Source: Balneola sp. EhC07 (GTDB lineage Bacteria > Bacteroidota > Rhodothermia > Balneolales > Balneolaceae). From it: 64,000 nucleotides of DNA. The notes below the pieces were generated by a model that did not search any database, was not told the DNA's origin, and saw only the letters and a list, made by a program, of their open reading frames with translations. The stretch lies in the NCBI RefSeq assembly GCF_001650905.1, contig NZ_LXYG01000020.1, positions 186,001-250,000 of the forward strand, read 5' to 3'. The translations under genes and the position numbers were made by a program. Positions 1 to 8,117 of this stretch are shown here, one piece after another; positions within the stretch are counted from its first letter, which is position 1, and each line of letters starts with the position of its first letter.

Positions 1-75
1 CTAAACGTAACTACAACTTACAGAAAAACGGACATAGTTCGTTTAATCAAGTTAAGATAACTTAGTTCAGAAAAG

Positions 76-429
76 TTAATTCTGAAACGTTATCACTCTC
101 TTTATTGCTTTATTGATCAATGAATTAAAACTGCCGGAACTTGAGAATGTCGAGTAAGATAAAATCAAACCTGAAATTATTGAAACACAACCTAATAAGC
201 TTACAACTGTTGCCAACCACACAGGTTGTATTAGTTCCAGTATTGAAAGCGCTACCACCGTTGTACCCAATAAGATTTGAATGAATGCAGAAATTATCTG
301 GAAACCATTGAAAGGAGCAAAATCATTTTTAGAAGAAAATGATTTAAATTGTCTATTCAATTTTATATCTAACTCTTTCTCAGAATCCTTTCCCAGTAAA
401 GAATTCATTTCTTTTTCTTCTTTGTTCAT
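76..429 (-). CDS. Hypothetical small membrane protein
   Basis: A 117-residue protein that I do not recognise. The N-terminal 40 residues are charged and polar. Two hydrophobic stretches follow at about residues 44-66 and 70-92, separated by a short turn containing a Pro-Val-Trp, so a two-helix inner-membrane hairpin is likely. The last 25 residues are polar and basic. It is transcribed away from rlmB, and the 68-bp gap between the two start codons must hold both promoters. An open frame on the opposite strand (281-505) covers the same DNA but has no coherent protein features, so this strand is preferred. No catalytic motif is visible and no function is assigned. Confidence 0.6.
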   Translation of the reverse strand: MNKEEKEMNSLLGKDSEKELDIKLNRQFKSFSSKNDFAPFNGFQIISAFIQILLGTTVVALSILELIQPVWLATVVSLLGCVSIISGLILSYSTFSSSGSFNSLINKAIKRVITFQN

Positions 430-497
430 GTCCTTACCTTTTACTAACCACTTTACTTTAACTAATCTAATAAATCAGCGCGAACAAAAAAATAAAA

Positions 498-1241
498 ATG
501 AGTAAAACCGATAATATTTACATCTACGGTCGTAATCCAATAATTGAAGCGCTAATCAATCGGCCTAATGAGGTTGAAAAAGTTTTTATTAAAAACTCTA
601 TTCAACTTAATTCCATTGACGGCTTAGCTGATTTAATTTCAAAAAACTCGATTCCGGTTTCCAAGGTTCCCCAAATTAAAATCCAGAATCTAGTAGGAAG
701 AGTAAATGATCAGGGGATTGTTGCATTATTAAGTCAAATATCTTACACCAACTTCTTTGATTGGGTCTCAGAGTTAGATTTAAAATCAAATCCTGCTGTT
801 GTTCTTTTGGATGGTATAGAAGATCCATATAATTTTGGTGCTATTCTCAGAAGTGCCGTTGCTGCAGGTATTTCTGCTGTGCTTGTACCTACTCAAAAAC
901 AAGCACCCGTTAATGCAACTGTATTTAAGACTTCTTCAGGAACTGCCGGAAGAATACCTATCATCAGAGTTCATGATATTAACCAAGGAATTAAAGACTT
1001 GGAACTTGCAGGATTTAAGATTTTTGGTTTAGATGGGGATTCTAAAAGATCTTTTTGGGAGGCTGAATTTAATACACCTACCGCTTTTCTGATTGGGAAT
1101 GAAGGCGAAGGAATAGACCGAAAAACTTTAAAGAAAACATCCGAAACACTTAGAATACCGATGGTTAATAATGTAGAATCTTTGAATGCTTCCGTTTCTG
1201 CAGCTTTAATCTGTTACGAGTGGGCCAGAAAGCGCATATAA
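498..1241 (+). CDS. rlmB: RNA 2'-O-methyltransferase, TrmH/RlmB family
   Basis: A 247-residue SPOUT-fold methyltransferase of the TrmH/RlmB family. The best-known member methylates the 2'-OH of G2251 in 23S rRNA using S-adenosylmethionine. Residues 1-75 match the L30e-like substrate-binding domain (YGRNPIIEAL near the N-terminus). Residues of about 95-247 form the SPOUT domain, with three visible motifs: ILRSA near 116, NEGEG near 200, and NVESLNASVSAA near 225, where the knotted AdoMet site lies. The length is normal for RlmB. A terminator follows the stop immediately. Family assignment is firm; the exact nucleotide target is inferred. Confidence 0.9.
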   Translation: MSKTDNIYIYGRNPIIEALINRPNEVEKVFIKNSIQLNSIDGLADLISKNSIPVSKVPQIKIQNLVGRVNDQGIVALLSQISYTNFFDWVSELDLKSNPAVVLLDGIEDPYNFGAILRSAVAAGISAVLVPTQKQAPVNATVFKTSSGTAGRIPIIRVHDINQGIKDLELAGFKIFGLDGDSKRSFWEAEFNTPTAFLIGNEGEGIDRKTLKKTSETLRIPMVNNVESLNASVSAALICYEWARKRI

Positions 1242-1274
1242 AAAAAGCAGGCTTTAAAAAAGCCTGCTTTTAAC
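1241..1274. terminator. Bidirectional terminator between rlmB and ndk
   Basis: The inverted repeat AGCAGGCT / AGCCTGCT is flanked by an A-run on the left and a T-run on the right. It therefore works as a rho-independent terminator on both strands and serves the convergent rlmB and ndk genes. Confidence 0.85.
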
Positions 1275-1290
1275 TTAAACCTGAATTTGA

Positions 1291-1722
1291 TTAGGCTACA
1301 TTTGCAACCACTTCAGATTCAGCGAAAAAATATGCAGCTTCTATTTTTCCATTTTCTACAGAATCAGATCCATGAATAATATTTTCTCCAAGGCTGTCTG
1401 CAAATTCTGCTCTTATTGTTCCTTTATCTGCTTCTTCAGGATTGGTAGCACCAATTAAAGTTCTGAAATCAGCAACTGCATTTTCTTTTTCTAAGATCAT
1501 AGGAACACAAGCACCGCTACTCATAAATTCACACAACTCACCATAGAATGGTCTTTCTTTGTGAACTGCATAAAATCCTCCTGCAGTATCAGCAGTTAGT
1601 CTTGTCATTTTCATTGCTAAAATTTTGAACCCTGCTTCCTGAATTCTTTTAGTAACTTCGCCGATAAGTTCTTTACGAACACAATCAGGTTTCAAAATCG
1701 TCAACGTTCTTTCTAATGCCAT
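1291..1722 (-). CDS. ndk: Nucleoside diphosphate kinase
   Basis: Transfers the gamma-phosphate between nucleoside triphosphates and diphosphates through a phosphohistidine intermediate. The 143-residue protein begins [13 protein letters not shown], the classical NDK N-terminus. The active-site histidine is H117 in NIIHGSD, and the family is normally about 140 residues long. The open frame extends 38 codons further upstream, but that extension matches nothing in NDKs. It would also place the start upstream of the TAAAGATA promoter box at 1789-1796, so the ATG at 1722 is chosen. The gene converges on rlmB, shares its terminator and diverges from the cyclase gene. Confidence 0.95.
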   Translation of the reverse strand: MALERTLTILKPDCVRKELIGEVTKRIQEAGFKILAMKMTRLTADTAGGFYAVHKERPFYGELCEFMSSGACVPMILEKENAVADFRTLIGATNPEEADKGTIRAEFADSLGENIIHGSDSVENGKIEAAYFFAESEVVANVA

Positions 1723-1788
1723 TATATTTTTTCTGAAATTAATTTTTTTGTAACAACCCTTTTGAAAATCCCTCTTCAAAATGGTATT

Positions 1789-1796
1789 TAAAGATA
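1789..1796 (-). promoter_or_regulatory. Putative -7 promoter element of ndk
   Basis: On the minus strand this reads TATCTTTA, matching the Bacteroidota -7 consensus TAnnTTTG except for the last base. It lies about 67 bp before the ndk ATG. The same octamer precedes mnmA, pyk, the efflux adaptor gene and the initiator tRNA. Confidence 0.5.
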
Positions 1797-1846
1797 AGAT
1801 TTCGCACATTAATTGTCGAATATAAAGGGCGAGCAATACAATATTT

Positions 1847-3694
1847 ATGCAAAATGATTACGAACATAGTTTTAGTTGGAATTTCAGCTTAAAAGCTACT
1901 CCAACACAATTATGGCCTTTTATTTCTGACACAAATAAATTTTTAAAAAAAGCAGGTCAGTTCTCTGTTCGCAAAGAGTCTTTTCTTACTGATACTAAAA
2001 AAGGATTTCTGGAACTAACTTCTACTAAAATGAATACCGGTTACGCTTGGGTGGAACAACCGTATTCGTGGGAAAAGCCATTTAGATTTGGAACATCCAG
2101 ACAGTACAAAGCAAGTCTTATAAAAAATTTAAACTTTACCGTAAATTTGATTCCGGATGAATCAGGAACCAAACTTATTATAGACTTAAAGTTCACTACT
2201 TCCAGAAAATTTATCAGATATTTCCTTGTTCAATACATTGAAAGAATTGTTAAAAGAAAAGTGTACAACTTTGTACAGGAATGTGACCGATCTGCTTTTA
2301 CGGAAGCATTTCCTTATGAGTATAATCCAAAAGCCCGGCTAAACAGAAGAGCTAAAAACAAAATTTCTGAAATTGAACAGGAACTTCAGGAAAAAACCCG
2401 CCGACAACGTATTATTAATCATTTAATCAGCTATATGCTTCGCGCTGAAGATGAAGATCTAAAAACAATTCATCCGTATACCTTAGCTGAATATTGGGGT
2501 GAAAAAAAATATTCTGTGCTTAACGTTTTTCTAAACGCAGCAAAACTTGGATTACTGGATTTCAGATGGGATGTATTTTGCCCGAATTGCAAAAGTACAA
2601 GACAAAGCTTTAGAAGAATGAGAGATATACACTCAGATCTTCACTGCGACGAATGTGACTCCAGTTATTCTATTGATTTTAACGAAAATCTCCATCTTGT
2701 CTTTAATCCTAACCCGCTTGTTCGTAAAATTTCCAACAGTACTTATTGTTATGGCGGGCCTCAGAATACACCACAAAGAGTTACACAGCATTACCTTAAG
2801 CCCGGCCAACAAAAATACTTAAATATAAACCTTGAGGAAGGAACCTATCTCTTTAAAACCTCTGCTAATGAAGGGTTTTTGAAACTTCATCTCAGAAAAG
2901 ATATTGATGATGCAGCTACTATTTATATAACCAATGATGACTTGGGGGGACAGGAAGCCACAATATCAGTTACACCAAACCTGACAATTGTCAATGATTC
3001 AGATAATGATCTGATCTGTTATATAGAAAAAGAGAACTGGCGTGAGGAAGCAATCTATGCCACTGAGGTAACCTCCTCACATGACTTCAGAACATTATTT
3101 GCTCAGGAAACCCTGAAAGATGGTGAAAAGGTAACTGCTTCAAATCTGACGATCTTGTTTACGGATTTAATGAACTCTACCGATCTTTATCTACAAGAAG
3201 GAGATGAATTTGCCATCGGTCAATTGATGAGCCACTTTAAAATTATTCAACAAATAGTGGCTGAGGAACGTGGTGGTATTGTTAAAACTATCGGCGATTC
3301 AGTTATGGCTGTTTTCAAAGAACCTGTATCTGCTTTGAAAGCCGTAGAACGCATTCAACAAATATTTTCTTCTTCCACAGCGATGGGAGATTCTTTCAAA
3401 CTCAAAGCCGGTATTCATTTGGGAAATTGTACGGCTGTAAATTTAAATGATCGAATTGATTACTTCGGTACAACGGTAAACATAGCTTCTAGACTTGTTG
3501 ATGTAGCCGAAGAAAAAGAAATCGTGGTTTCTGAACCATTTTATAATTTTGGCGATACGGATCTTTATTTAGCTAATAACAGAAAGAGTTTATTTATAAA
3601 AAGTAGTGAAAAAGAGTTAAAGGGTTTTGAAAAAGAAACCTTCAAAGTAAAACAAATCAGTATGGAAAGAACTTCGTTACGACTTGTGATTTAA
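1847..3694 (+). CDS. SRPBCC / zinc-ribbon / class III nucleotidyl cyclase fusion protein
   Basis: A 615-residue soluble multidomain protein with no signal peptide or membrane helix. Residues 1-150 resemble an SRPBCC (START-like) ligand-binding domain. Residues of about 170-400 fit the DUF5939-type middle region. This contains a zinc ribbon: CPNC near 245 and CDEC near 267. Residues 430-590 form a class III adenylate/guanylate cyclase domain. It has the metal-binding Asp in LFTD (about 438), the second metal Asp and substrate-side Lys in [11 protein letters not shown] (about 480), and the transition-state Asn/Arg in NIASRL (about 545). All core catalytic residues are present, so it is probably active and makes cAMP or cGMP in response to a bound ligand. 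The ligand and the nucleotide preference are unknown. It diverges from ndk. Confidence 0.8.
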   Translation: MQNDYEHSFSWNFSLKATPTQLWPFISDTNKFLKKAGQFSVRKESFLTDTKKGFLELTSTKMNTGYAWVEQPYSWEKPFRFGTSRQYKASLIKNLNFTVNLIPDESGTKLIIDLKFTTSRKFIRYFLVQYIERIVKRKVYNFVQECDRSAFTEAFPYEYNPKARLNRRAKNKISEIEQELQEKTRRQRIINHLISYMLRAEDEDLKTIHPYTLAEYWGEKKYSVLNVFLNAAKLGLLDFRWDVFCPNCKSTRQSFRRMRDIHSDLHCDECDSSYSIDFNENLHLVFNPNPLVRKISNSTYCYGGPQNTPQRVTQHYLKPGQQKYLNINLEEGTYLFKTSANEGFLKLHLRKDIDDAATIYITNDDLGGQEATISVTPNLTIVNDSDNDLICYIEKENWREEAIYATEVTSSHDFRTLFAQETLKDGEKVTASNLTILFTDLMNSTDLYLQEGDEFAIGQLMSHFKIIQQIVAEERGGIVKTIGDSVMAVFKEPVSALKAVERIQQIFSSSTAMGDSFKLKAGIHLGNCTAVNLNDRIDYFGTTVNIASRLVDVAEEKEIVVSEPFYNFGDTDLYLANNRKSLFIKSSEKELKGFEKETFKVKQISMERTSLRLVI

Positions 3695-3745
3695 GCACTG
3701 TACTTCTATGCTAGTTTACAGACATTGTTTTATATTAAAATAAAA

Positions 3746-4234
3746 ATGCCTGTTAAAAAACATCACCCCTCTATCAAGGACTCTACTTTGCATATGAAAG
3801 CAAAGAAAAATATAGCCTTGATTGCTCATGACCACAGAAAAATGGATCTATTGGACTGGGCAGAATTCAACAGTGAGTTTCTCAAAAATCACAATTTATT
3901 CGGAACAGGCACAACCGGGGCCTTGGTTGCACAAAAATTAAATCTACCGGTTTATACTTTTAAAAGTGGTCCTTTAGGTGGTGATCTCCAAATTGGAACT
4001 GCTATAGTAGATAATGAAATTGATATGATGATCTTCTTTTGGGATCCTCTTCAGGCTCAACCTCACGATGTTGATGTTAAAGCATTACAGCGAATAGCTA
4101 TCGTTTATAACATTCCTTTGGCTTGTAATAGATCTTCGGCGGATTTTCTGATAACATCCCCACTTATGAATTCCAACTATGAGCGGTTTATTGTGGATTA
4201 CAGCCAAAGATTTAAGAAAGATTTAGACGATTAA
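3746..4234 (+). CDS. mgsA: Methylglyoxal synthase
   Basis: Converts dihydroxyacetone phosphate to methylglyoxal and phosphate, a bypass of lower glycolysis. The protein has 162 residues from the ATG at 3746. A TTG seven codons earlier is also open but has no support. Family motifs are visible: the N-terminal IALIAHDHRK, the phosphate-binding GTGTTG, SGPLGGDLQIG carrying the catalytic Asp, and FFWDPLQAQPHDVD. The 20-residue basic N-terminal extension before IALIAHD is slightly longer than in E. coli MgsA. The gene lies 51 bp after the cyclase gene and may be co-transcribed with it. Confidence 0.92.
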   Translation: MPVKKHHPSIKDSTLHMKAKKNIALIAHDHRKMDLLDWAEFNSEFLKNHNLFGTGTTGALVAQKLNLPVYTFKSGPLGGDLQIGTAIVDNEIDMMIFFWDPLQAQPHDVDVKALQRIAIVYNIPLACNRSSADFLITSPLMNSNYERFIVDYSQRFKKDLDD

Positions 4235-4330
4235 AGTTTTGATTCCGATTTATCACTATTGAAATATAAATTAGCTATAGAACTGCTTATTTTAACATTA
4301 TTCAATCAATAGAAGAATCAAATTTTTCTC

Positions 4331-6379
4331 ATGTCACTAAACAGACTTCAATTCGAAAAAAGCCCCTATTTACTTCAACATAAGAATAACCCGGTAGACT
4401 GGTATCCCTGGTGTGATGAAGCTTTTGAGAAAGCAGCATCAGAAAACAAACCCATTTTTTTATCCATTGGATATGCTACGTGCCATTGGTGCCATGTTAT
4501 GGAACATGAGAGTTTTGAAGATGAAGAGATCGCAAAGTTACTGAACGATACGTTTATCAATATCAAAGTTGATAGAGAAGAGCGCCCAGATATAGATAGT
4601 ACTTATATGACGGTGTGCCAAATGGTGACCGGTCACGGAGGTTGGCCTTTAACTATAATAATGACACCGGATAAAAAACCATTTTTTGCTGGAACCTATA
4701 TCCCCAAAGAACCTAGGTTTCAACGTGTTGGTTTAAAACAACTGATCCCAGGTATTGCCGGAATGTGGAAATACGAACCTGAGAAGATTAAAAAAGCTAC
4801 CAGTAGTATTCAGGATGGATTTGACAAATCACTTCATTTTGAAAAAGGAGTTTTTCCCGGTCTGGAAGCCGTAGATTTTGCTGCGGAACAGTTAACCAAG
4901 CGATACGATAATAAGCACGGTGGATTTGGAGGATCTCCAAAATTTCCATCGCCCCATAATTTAAATTTCCTGCTTCGTCAATGGTATGCCACAGGTGAAG
5001 AACGGTTTAAAGATTCAGTTGAGCACACGCTTACTAAAATGCGCCTTGGAGGAATCTGGGATCATGTGGGTTATGGATTCCACAGATATTCTACTGATGA
5101 AGAGTGGTTGCTACCTCATTTTGAAAAAATGTTATACGATCAAGCCCTGATGATGATAGCATACACAGAAGGTTGGCAGGTAACAGGAAACCCTTTATTC
5201 AAGCAAACTGTGTTTGAAATATCTGAATATGTAGCTCAGAACCTTACTCACGAAGAAGGTGGCTTCTTTTCTGCGGAAGATGCAGACTCTGATGGTGAAG
5301 AAGGAAAGTTTTATGTTTGGGAGACTAATGAAATAGATGAGATTTTATTGGATTCTGAAGCCGAAAACTTTAAATCTGCTTTTAATTTAAAGCCGGAAGG
5401 AAACTTTGAGGATGAGGCAACCAAACAGTTAACAAGCAAAAATATACCACATCTTACAGAACCTTTAACTGACGCAGACCTCAAGAATTTTAAATCTATT
5501 CGTACAAAACTTCTTACAGAAAGAGGTAACAGAACCAGACCTCTTCTTGATGATAAAATTCTCACAGACTGGAATGCACTTATGATCGCTGCTTTTGCAA
5601 AAGCAGGGAGTGTATTTGGAGAGGAAGAATTTATCAATAAAGCTGAAACTGCTTTCGGTTTTCTTGAAGAAAATCTATTTAAGAACGGAAGCCTTTATCA
5701 TCGCTATAAGGATGGTGAGTATAAAATCAATGCATTTGCAGATGATTACGCATTTTTGATTTGGGCTACTATCGAATTGTATGAAGCAACACTGGATGTT
5801 AGTTATTTAAAAAAGGCTATTCTATATACTGAGCAGTTCATCGAGAGGTTCTGGGACAAAAATGATGGCGGTTTCTATTTTACAGATACAAATACCGAAG
5901 AACTATTAGGCAGACAAAAACAAATCTATGATGGAGCGATTCCTTCTTCTAATTCTGTAGCTATAATTTCTTTAATCAGACTAAGCAGGATAACAGGAAG
6001 AACTGATTTTGAAAGTTATGCTAATTCTATTGGCGAGTACTTTTCTTCAGATATAATCAGATCCGGATCTAGTATCACTCATGGATTGCAGGCCATCCAA
6101 TATCTTAATAACAGTCCAAAAGAAATTGTGATTGTTGATGATACTTTTCCAAGTAAGAAAGTGCTTTCAGAAATAAGAACTGTTTTCTCTCCGTTCAAAG
6201 TCTGCTTATTCAAGAATTCAGAACGGATTGACATCTGCGAATTTGCCAACTATACTCAAGCAATGGAACGAATCAACGAAAGCATCACTTTCTATTATTG
6301 TTCAAATCACACTTGTGAAAACCCGACTAACAACCTGTCTCAACTACAAAATCTTTTGAAATCAAATTCTTTAGGTTAA
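4331..6379 (+). CDS. YyaL/SPATA20-type thioredoxin-domain protein (DUF255)
   Basis: A 682-residue cytoplasmic protein of the YyaL/spermatogenesis-associated-20 family. The N-terminal 160 residues are a thioredoxin-like domain (DUF255) with CHWCH at residues 51-55 in place of the usual CxxC and the flanking family motif [14 protein letters not shown]. The remainder (about 180-670) is an alpha/alpha-barrel resembling six-hairpin glycosidases, with [20 protein letters not shown] and [17 protein letters not shown]. The length is typical. The biochemical role of the family is not settled; a redox-linked carbohydrate or nucleotide-sugar function has been discussed. It appears monocistronic and is followed by the ECF sigma gene. 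Confidence 0.85.
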   Translation: MSLNRLQFEKSPYLLQHKNNPVDWYPWCDEAFEKAASENKPIFLSIGYATCHWCHVMEHESFEDEEIAKLLNDTFINIKVDREERPDIDSTYMTVCQMVTGHGGWPLTIIMTPDKKPFFAGTYIPKEPRFQRVGLKQLIPGIAGMWKYEPEKIKKATSSIQDGFDKSLHFEKGVFPGLEAVDFAAEQLTKRYDNKHGGFGGSPKFPSPHNLNFLLRQWYATGEERFKDSVEHTLTKMRLGGIWDHVGYGFHRYSTDEEWLLPHFEKMLYDQALMMIAYTEGWQVTGNPLFKQTVFEISEYVAQNLTHEEGGFFSAEDADSDGEEGKFYVWETNEIDEILLDSEAENFKSAFNLKPEGNFEDEATKQLTSKNIPHLTEPLTDADLKNFKSIRTKLLTERGNRTRPLLDDKILTDWNALMIAAFAKAGSVFGEEEFINKAETAFGFLEENLFKNGSLYHRYKDGEYKINAFADDYAFLIWATIELYEATLDVSYLKKAILYTEQFIERFWDKNDGGFYFTDTNTEELLGRQKQIYDGAIPSSNSVAIISLIRLSRITGRTDFESYANSIGEYFSSDIIRSGSSITHGLQAIQYLNNSPKEIVIVDDTFPSKKVLSEIRTVFSPFKVCLFKNSERIDICEFANYTQAMERINESITFYYCSNHTCENPTNNLSQLQNLLKSNSLG

Positions 6380-6444
6380 TTTATTGATCAAGTTTCAATC
6401 CGGTGTGAGACATAACTCGTAATATTAATTCAGGAACATAAGGT

Positions 6445-7059
6445 ATGCTGTTTTTCATTATATCTGCTATTGGCAGGTTTTTAAATCAGGACAATTCCAG
6501 GGATAAAGACTTGCTCAGGCGAATAGCACAGAAAGACCCTGTAGCACTTTCGCTTTTATATGATCAATACAATCGGCTTTTATTCGGTTTGCTTATATCC
6601 ATTCTTAAAAAGAAAACGGAAGCGGAAGATATATTGCAGGAAGTTTTCAGCAATATATGGGAAAAAGCAGATCAGTTTGATCCGGATCGAGGAACCGGTT
6701 ACACCTGGATTGTTTCGTTAACAAGAAATAAAGGAATAGATCGGTTGCGATCTAAAGTATATAAAGAACAGAAAAAACAATCGACCAGTTTGGACAATGA
6801 TGATGTTTACCATCCATTATATTCAAGTGAAAATAACCCACTTGAGGATACAATTTTATCTGACAGAGCAGACATGGTGAGAAAAGCATTGCAACAAATT
6901 TCTGAAAAACAGAGAAAAGTAATTGAGATTTCATACTTCAGCGGATTAAGTCAATCTGAGATTTCAGAAGAATATGATATTCCGTTAGGGACAGTAAAAA
7001 CAAGAATGCGAGATGGCATGATGAAACTAAGAGATATTTTATCGGGAGCAGAACAATGA
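6445..7059 (+). CDS. ECF-type sigma-70 family sigma factor
   Basis: A 204-residue alternative sigma factor with only regions 2 and 4. Region 2 (about 35-105) contains the DILQEVFSNIW core-binding segment and a promoter-melting stretch ending NKGIDRLRS. Region 4 (about 150-200) has the helix-turn-helix GLSQSEISEEYDIPLGTVKTRM. The start overlaps a hydrophobic decapeptide (LFFIISAIGRF) that is unusual for a sigma factor, so the true start could be a little downstream. The stop overlaps the following gene by 4 bp (ATGA), which identifies that gene as its anti-sigma factor. The architecture resembles the SigK/RskA type. Confidence 0.9.
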   Translation: MLFFIISAIGRFLNQDNSRDKDLLRRIAQKDPVALSLLYDQYNRLLFGLLISILKKKTEAEDILQEVFSNIWEKADQFDPDRGTGYTWIVSLTRNKGIDRLRSKVYKEQKKQSTSLDNDDVYHPLYSSENNPLEDTILSDRADMVRKALQQISEKQRKVIEISYFSGLSQSEISEEYDIPLGTVKTRMRDGMMKLRDILSGAEQ

Positions 7060-7853
7060 GTACACAAGACAATACTTTATTCGAAGAACTCTGTGTTGGT
7101 TTTGTATTAAATTCGATAACCAGCGAAGAGGAAAAAGAATTTAAATCACTCTTGAACAATGCAACTCAGGAACAGGAGCAACTTTATCAGGATATGCAAA
7201 GTATTGCCTCTGAAATGGCTTTACTTGCTTACGATCAAAAGCCCTCAGAGTCTGTAAAAGAACAGTTGTTAGAAATGGCTTGGGCCTCTGTTCATGCAAG
7301 AGGTGGAAGTGCTAATGTTCACTATCTTTCCAGATACAGAATTTCAGCAGCTGCAGCAGTCTTATTTCTTGTAAGTTCATTAGGTTTATTCTTCTTCAAT
7401 CAAAACCTGGAAACTGACCTTGAAACCCAAAAGGAACTTGTAGTTCAGAAAGAAAACACCATTCGCATTTTGGAAACTGAAGTTGAGCAAAAGTCTGAGC
7501 TTTTAGCCATTCTAGAAGCTAGAGATGTTGATCTCATATTAATGGATGGCTTGGAAGTTAATCCGAATGGCTTCGGTAAAGTTGTTTGGGATAAAGAAAA
7601 CGGACAAGCATTACTTCAAGTTGCCAATATGCCTGCTGTACCAACGGCTAAGGAATACCAACTGTGGTTTGTAATAAATAACCAGCCTTTCAGCGCCGGG
7701 GTATTTGCGGTGAATGACCCTGAAAGAGATAACTTTTTCAAAATTCAGGAACTGAACCAATCTGCAAGCCAAGGTGCTTTTGCAATTACACTGGAACCTG
7801 AGGGTGGTTCACCTCAACCCACCGGGGATATGTATATGCTTGGTGCTATGTAG
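7056..7853 (+). CDS. RskA-like membrane anti-sigma factor
   Basis: A 265-residue single-pass membrane protein overlapping the sigma gene by 4 bp. The N-terminal 75 residues are the predicted cytosolic anti-sigma domain (LFEELCVGFVLNSITSEEE). One membrane helix lies at about 93-112. A heptad-rich coiled coil follows at about 115-152. A C-terminal anti-sigma-K (RskA-type) extracytoplasmic domain covers 155-265, with KEYQLWFV and ITLEPEGGSPQPTG. It should sequester the ECF factor at the inner membrane until an envelope signal triggers release. No zinc-binding HxxxCxxC motif is visible, consistent with RskA-like rather than ZAS-type proteins. Confidence 0.85.
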   Translation: MSTQDNTLFEELCVGFVLNSITSEEEKEFKSLLNNATQEQEQLYQDMQSIASEMALLAYDQKPSESVKEQLLEMAWASVHARGGSANVHYLSRYRISAAAAVLFLVSSLGLFFFNQNLETDLETQKELVVQKENTIRILETEVEQKSELLAILEARDVDLILMDGLEVNPNGFGKVVWDKENGQALLQVANMPAVPTAKEYQLWFVINNQPFSAGVFAVNDPERDNFFKIQELNQSASQGAFAITLEPEGGSPQPTGDMYMLGAM

Positions 7854-7883
7854 TAGATTTTGGCAACTTACAATTCAAGAATT

Positions 7884-7918
7884 AAAAAACTCCTTCTTAC
7901 CGGTGGGAGTTTTTTTTG
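7884..7918 (+). terminator. Terminator after the anti-sigma gene
   Basis: Stem AAACTCC / GGGAGTTT with an 11-nt loop, followed by eight T residues, about 30 bp after the anti-sigma stop codon. A second hairpin with a related stem follows at 8000. Confidence 0.8.
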
Positions 7919-7999
7919 TACATACAAGAAACAAATACCAATCCGTCTTAAAAGGAGCTTCGTACTTGCTATTACATATTTGTATTTAGTGATAGAGAT

Positions 8000-8036
8000 A
8001 AGGAGTTGTAGCTTGAAAGCGCAACTCCTTTTTTAT
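8000..8036 (+). terminator. Second terminator-like hairpin before the CHRD gene
   Basis: Stem AAGGAGTT / AACTCCTT (8000-8007 with 8023-8030) followed by a T-run. It is about 80 bp past the first terminator and may be a backup, or may end a short RNA from 7919-8000. It isolates the sigma operon from the CHRD gene. Confidence 0.6.
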
Positions 8037-8096
8037 TATCCGCTTAAAATCCAATCTGAACGGAAACTCCTTTCGTATCGTTAGTTAAGTATAATA

Positions 8097-8106
8097 ATAA
8101 CTAAAC
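8097..8106 (+). promoter_or_regulatory. TAACTAAA-type leader motif before the CHRD gene
   Basis: ATAACTAAAC lies 11 nt before the ATG. It is a variant of TTAACTAAAT, which lies 9-10 nt before three other start codons of envelope or secreted proteins in this window. It probably belongs to the translation initiation region; this is inference. Confidence 0.4.
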
Positions 8107-8117
8107 TTACGAGAATA

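Noticed and set aside
281-505. 74-codon frame opposite the small membrane protein
   Set aside because: No protein features, and it overlaps the rlmB start. The opposite strand encodes a plausible two-helix membrane protein.
7774-8084. Two short open frames between the anti-sigma and CHRD genes
   Set aside because: They run through two terminator hairpins, and their sequences have no domain or signal peptide.
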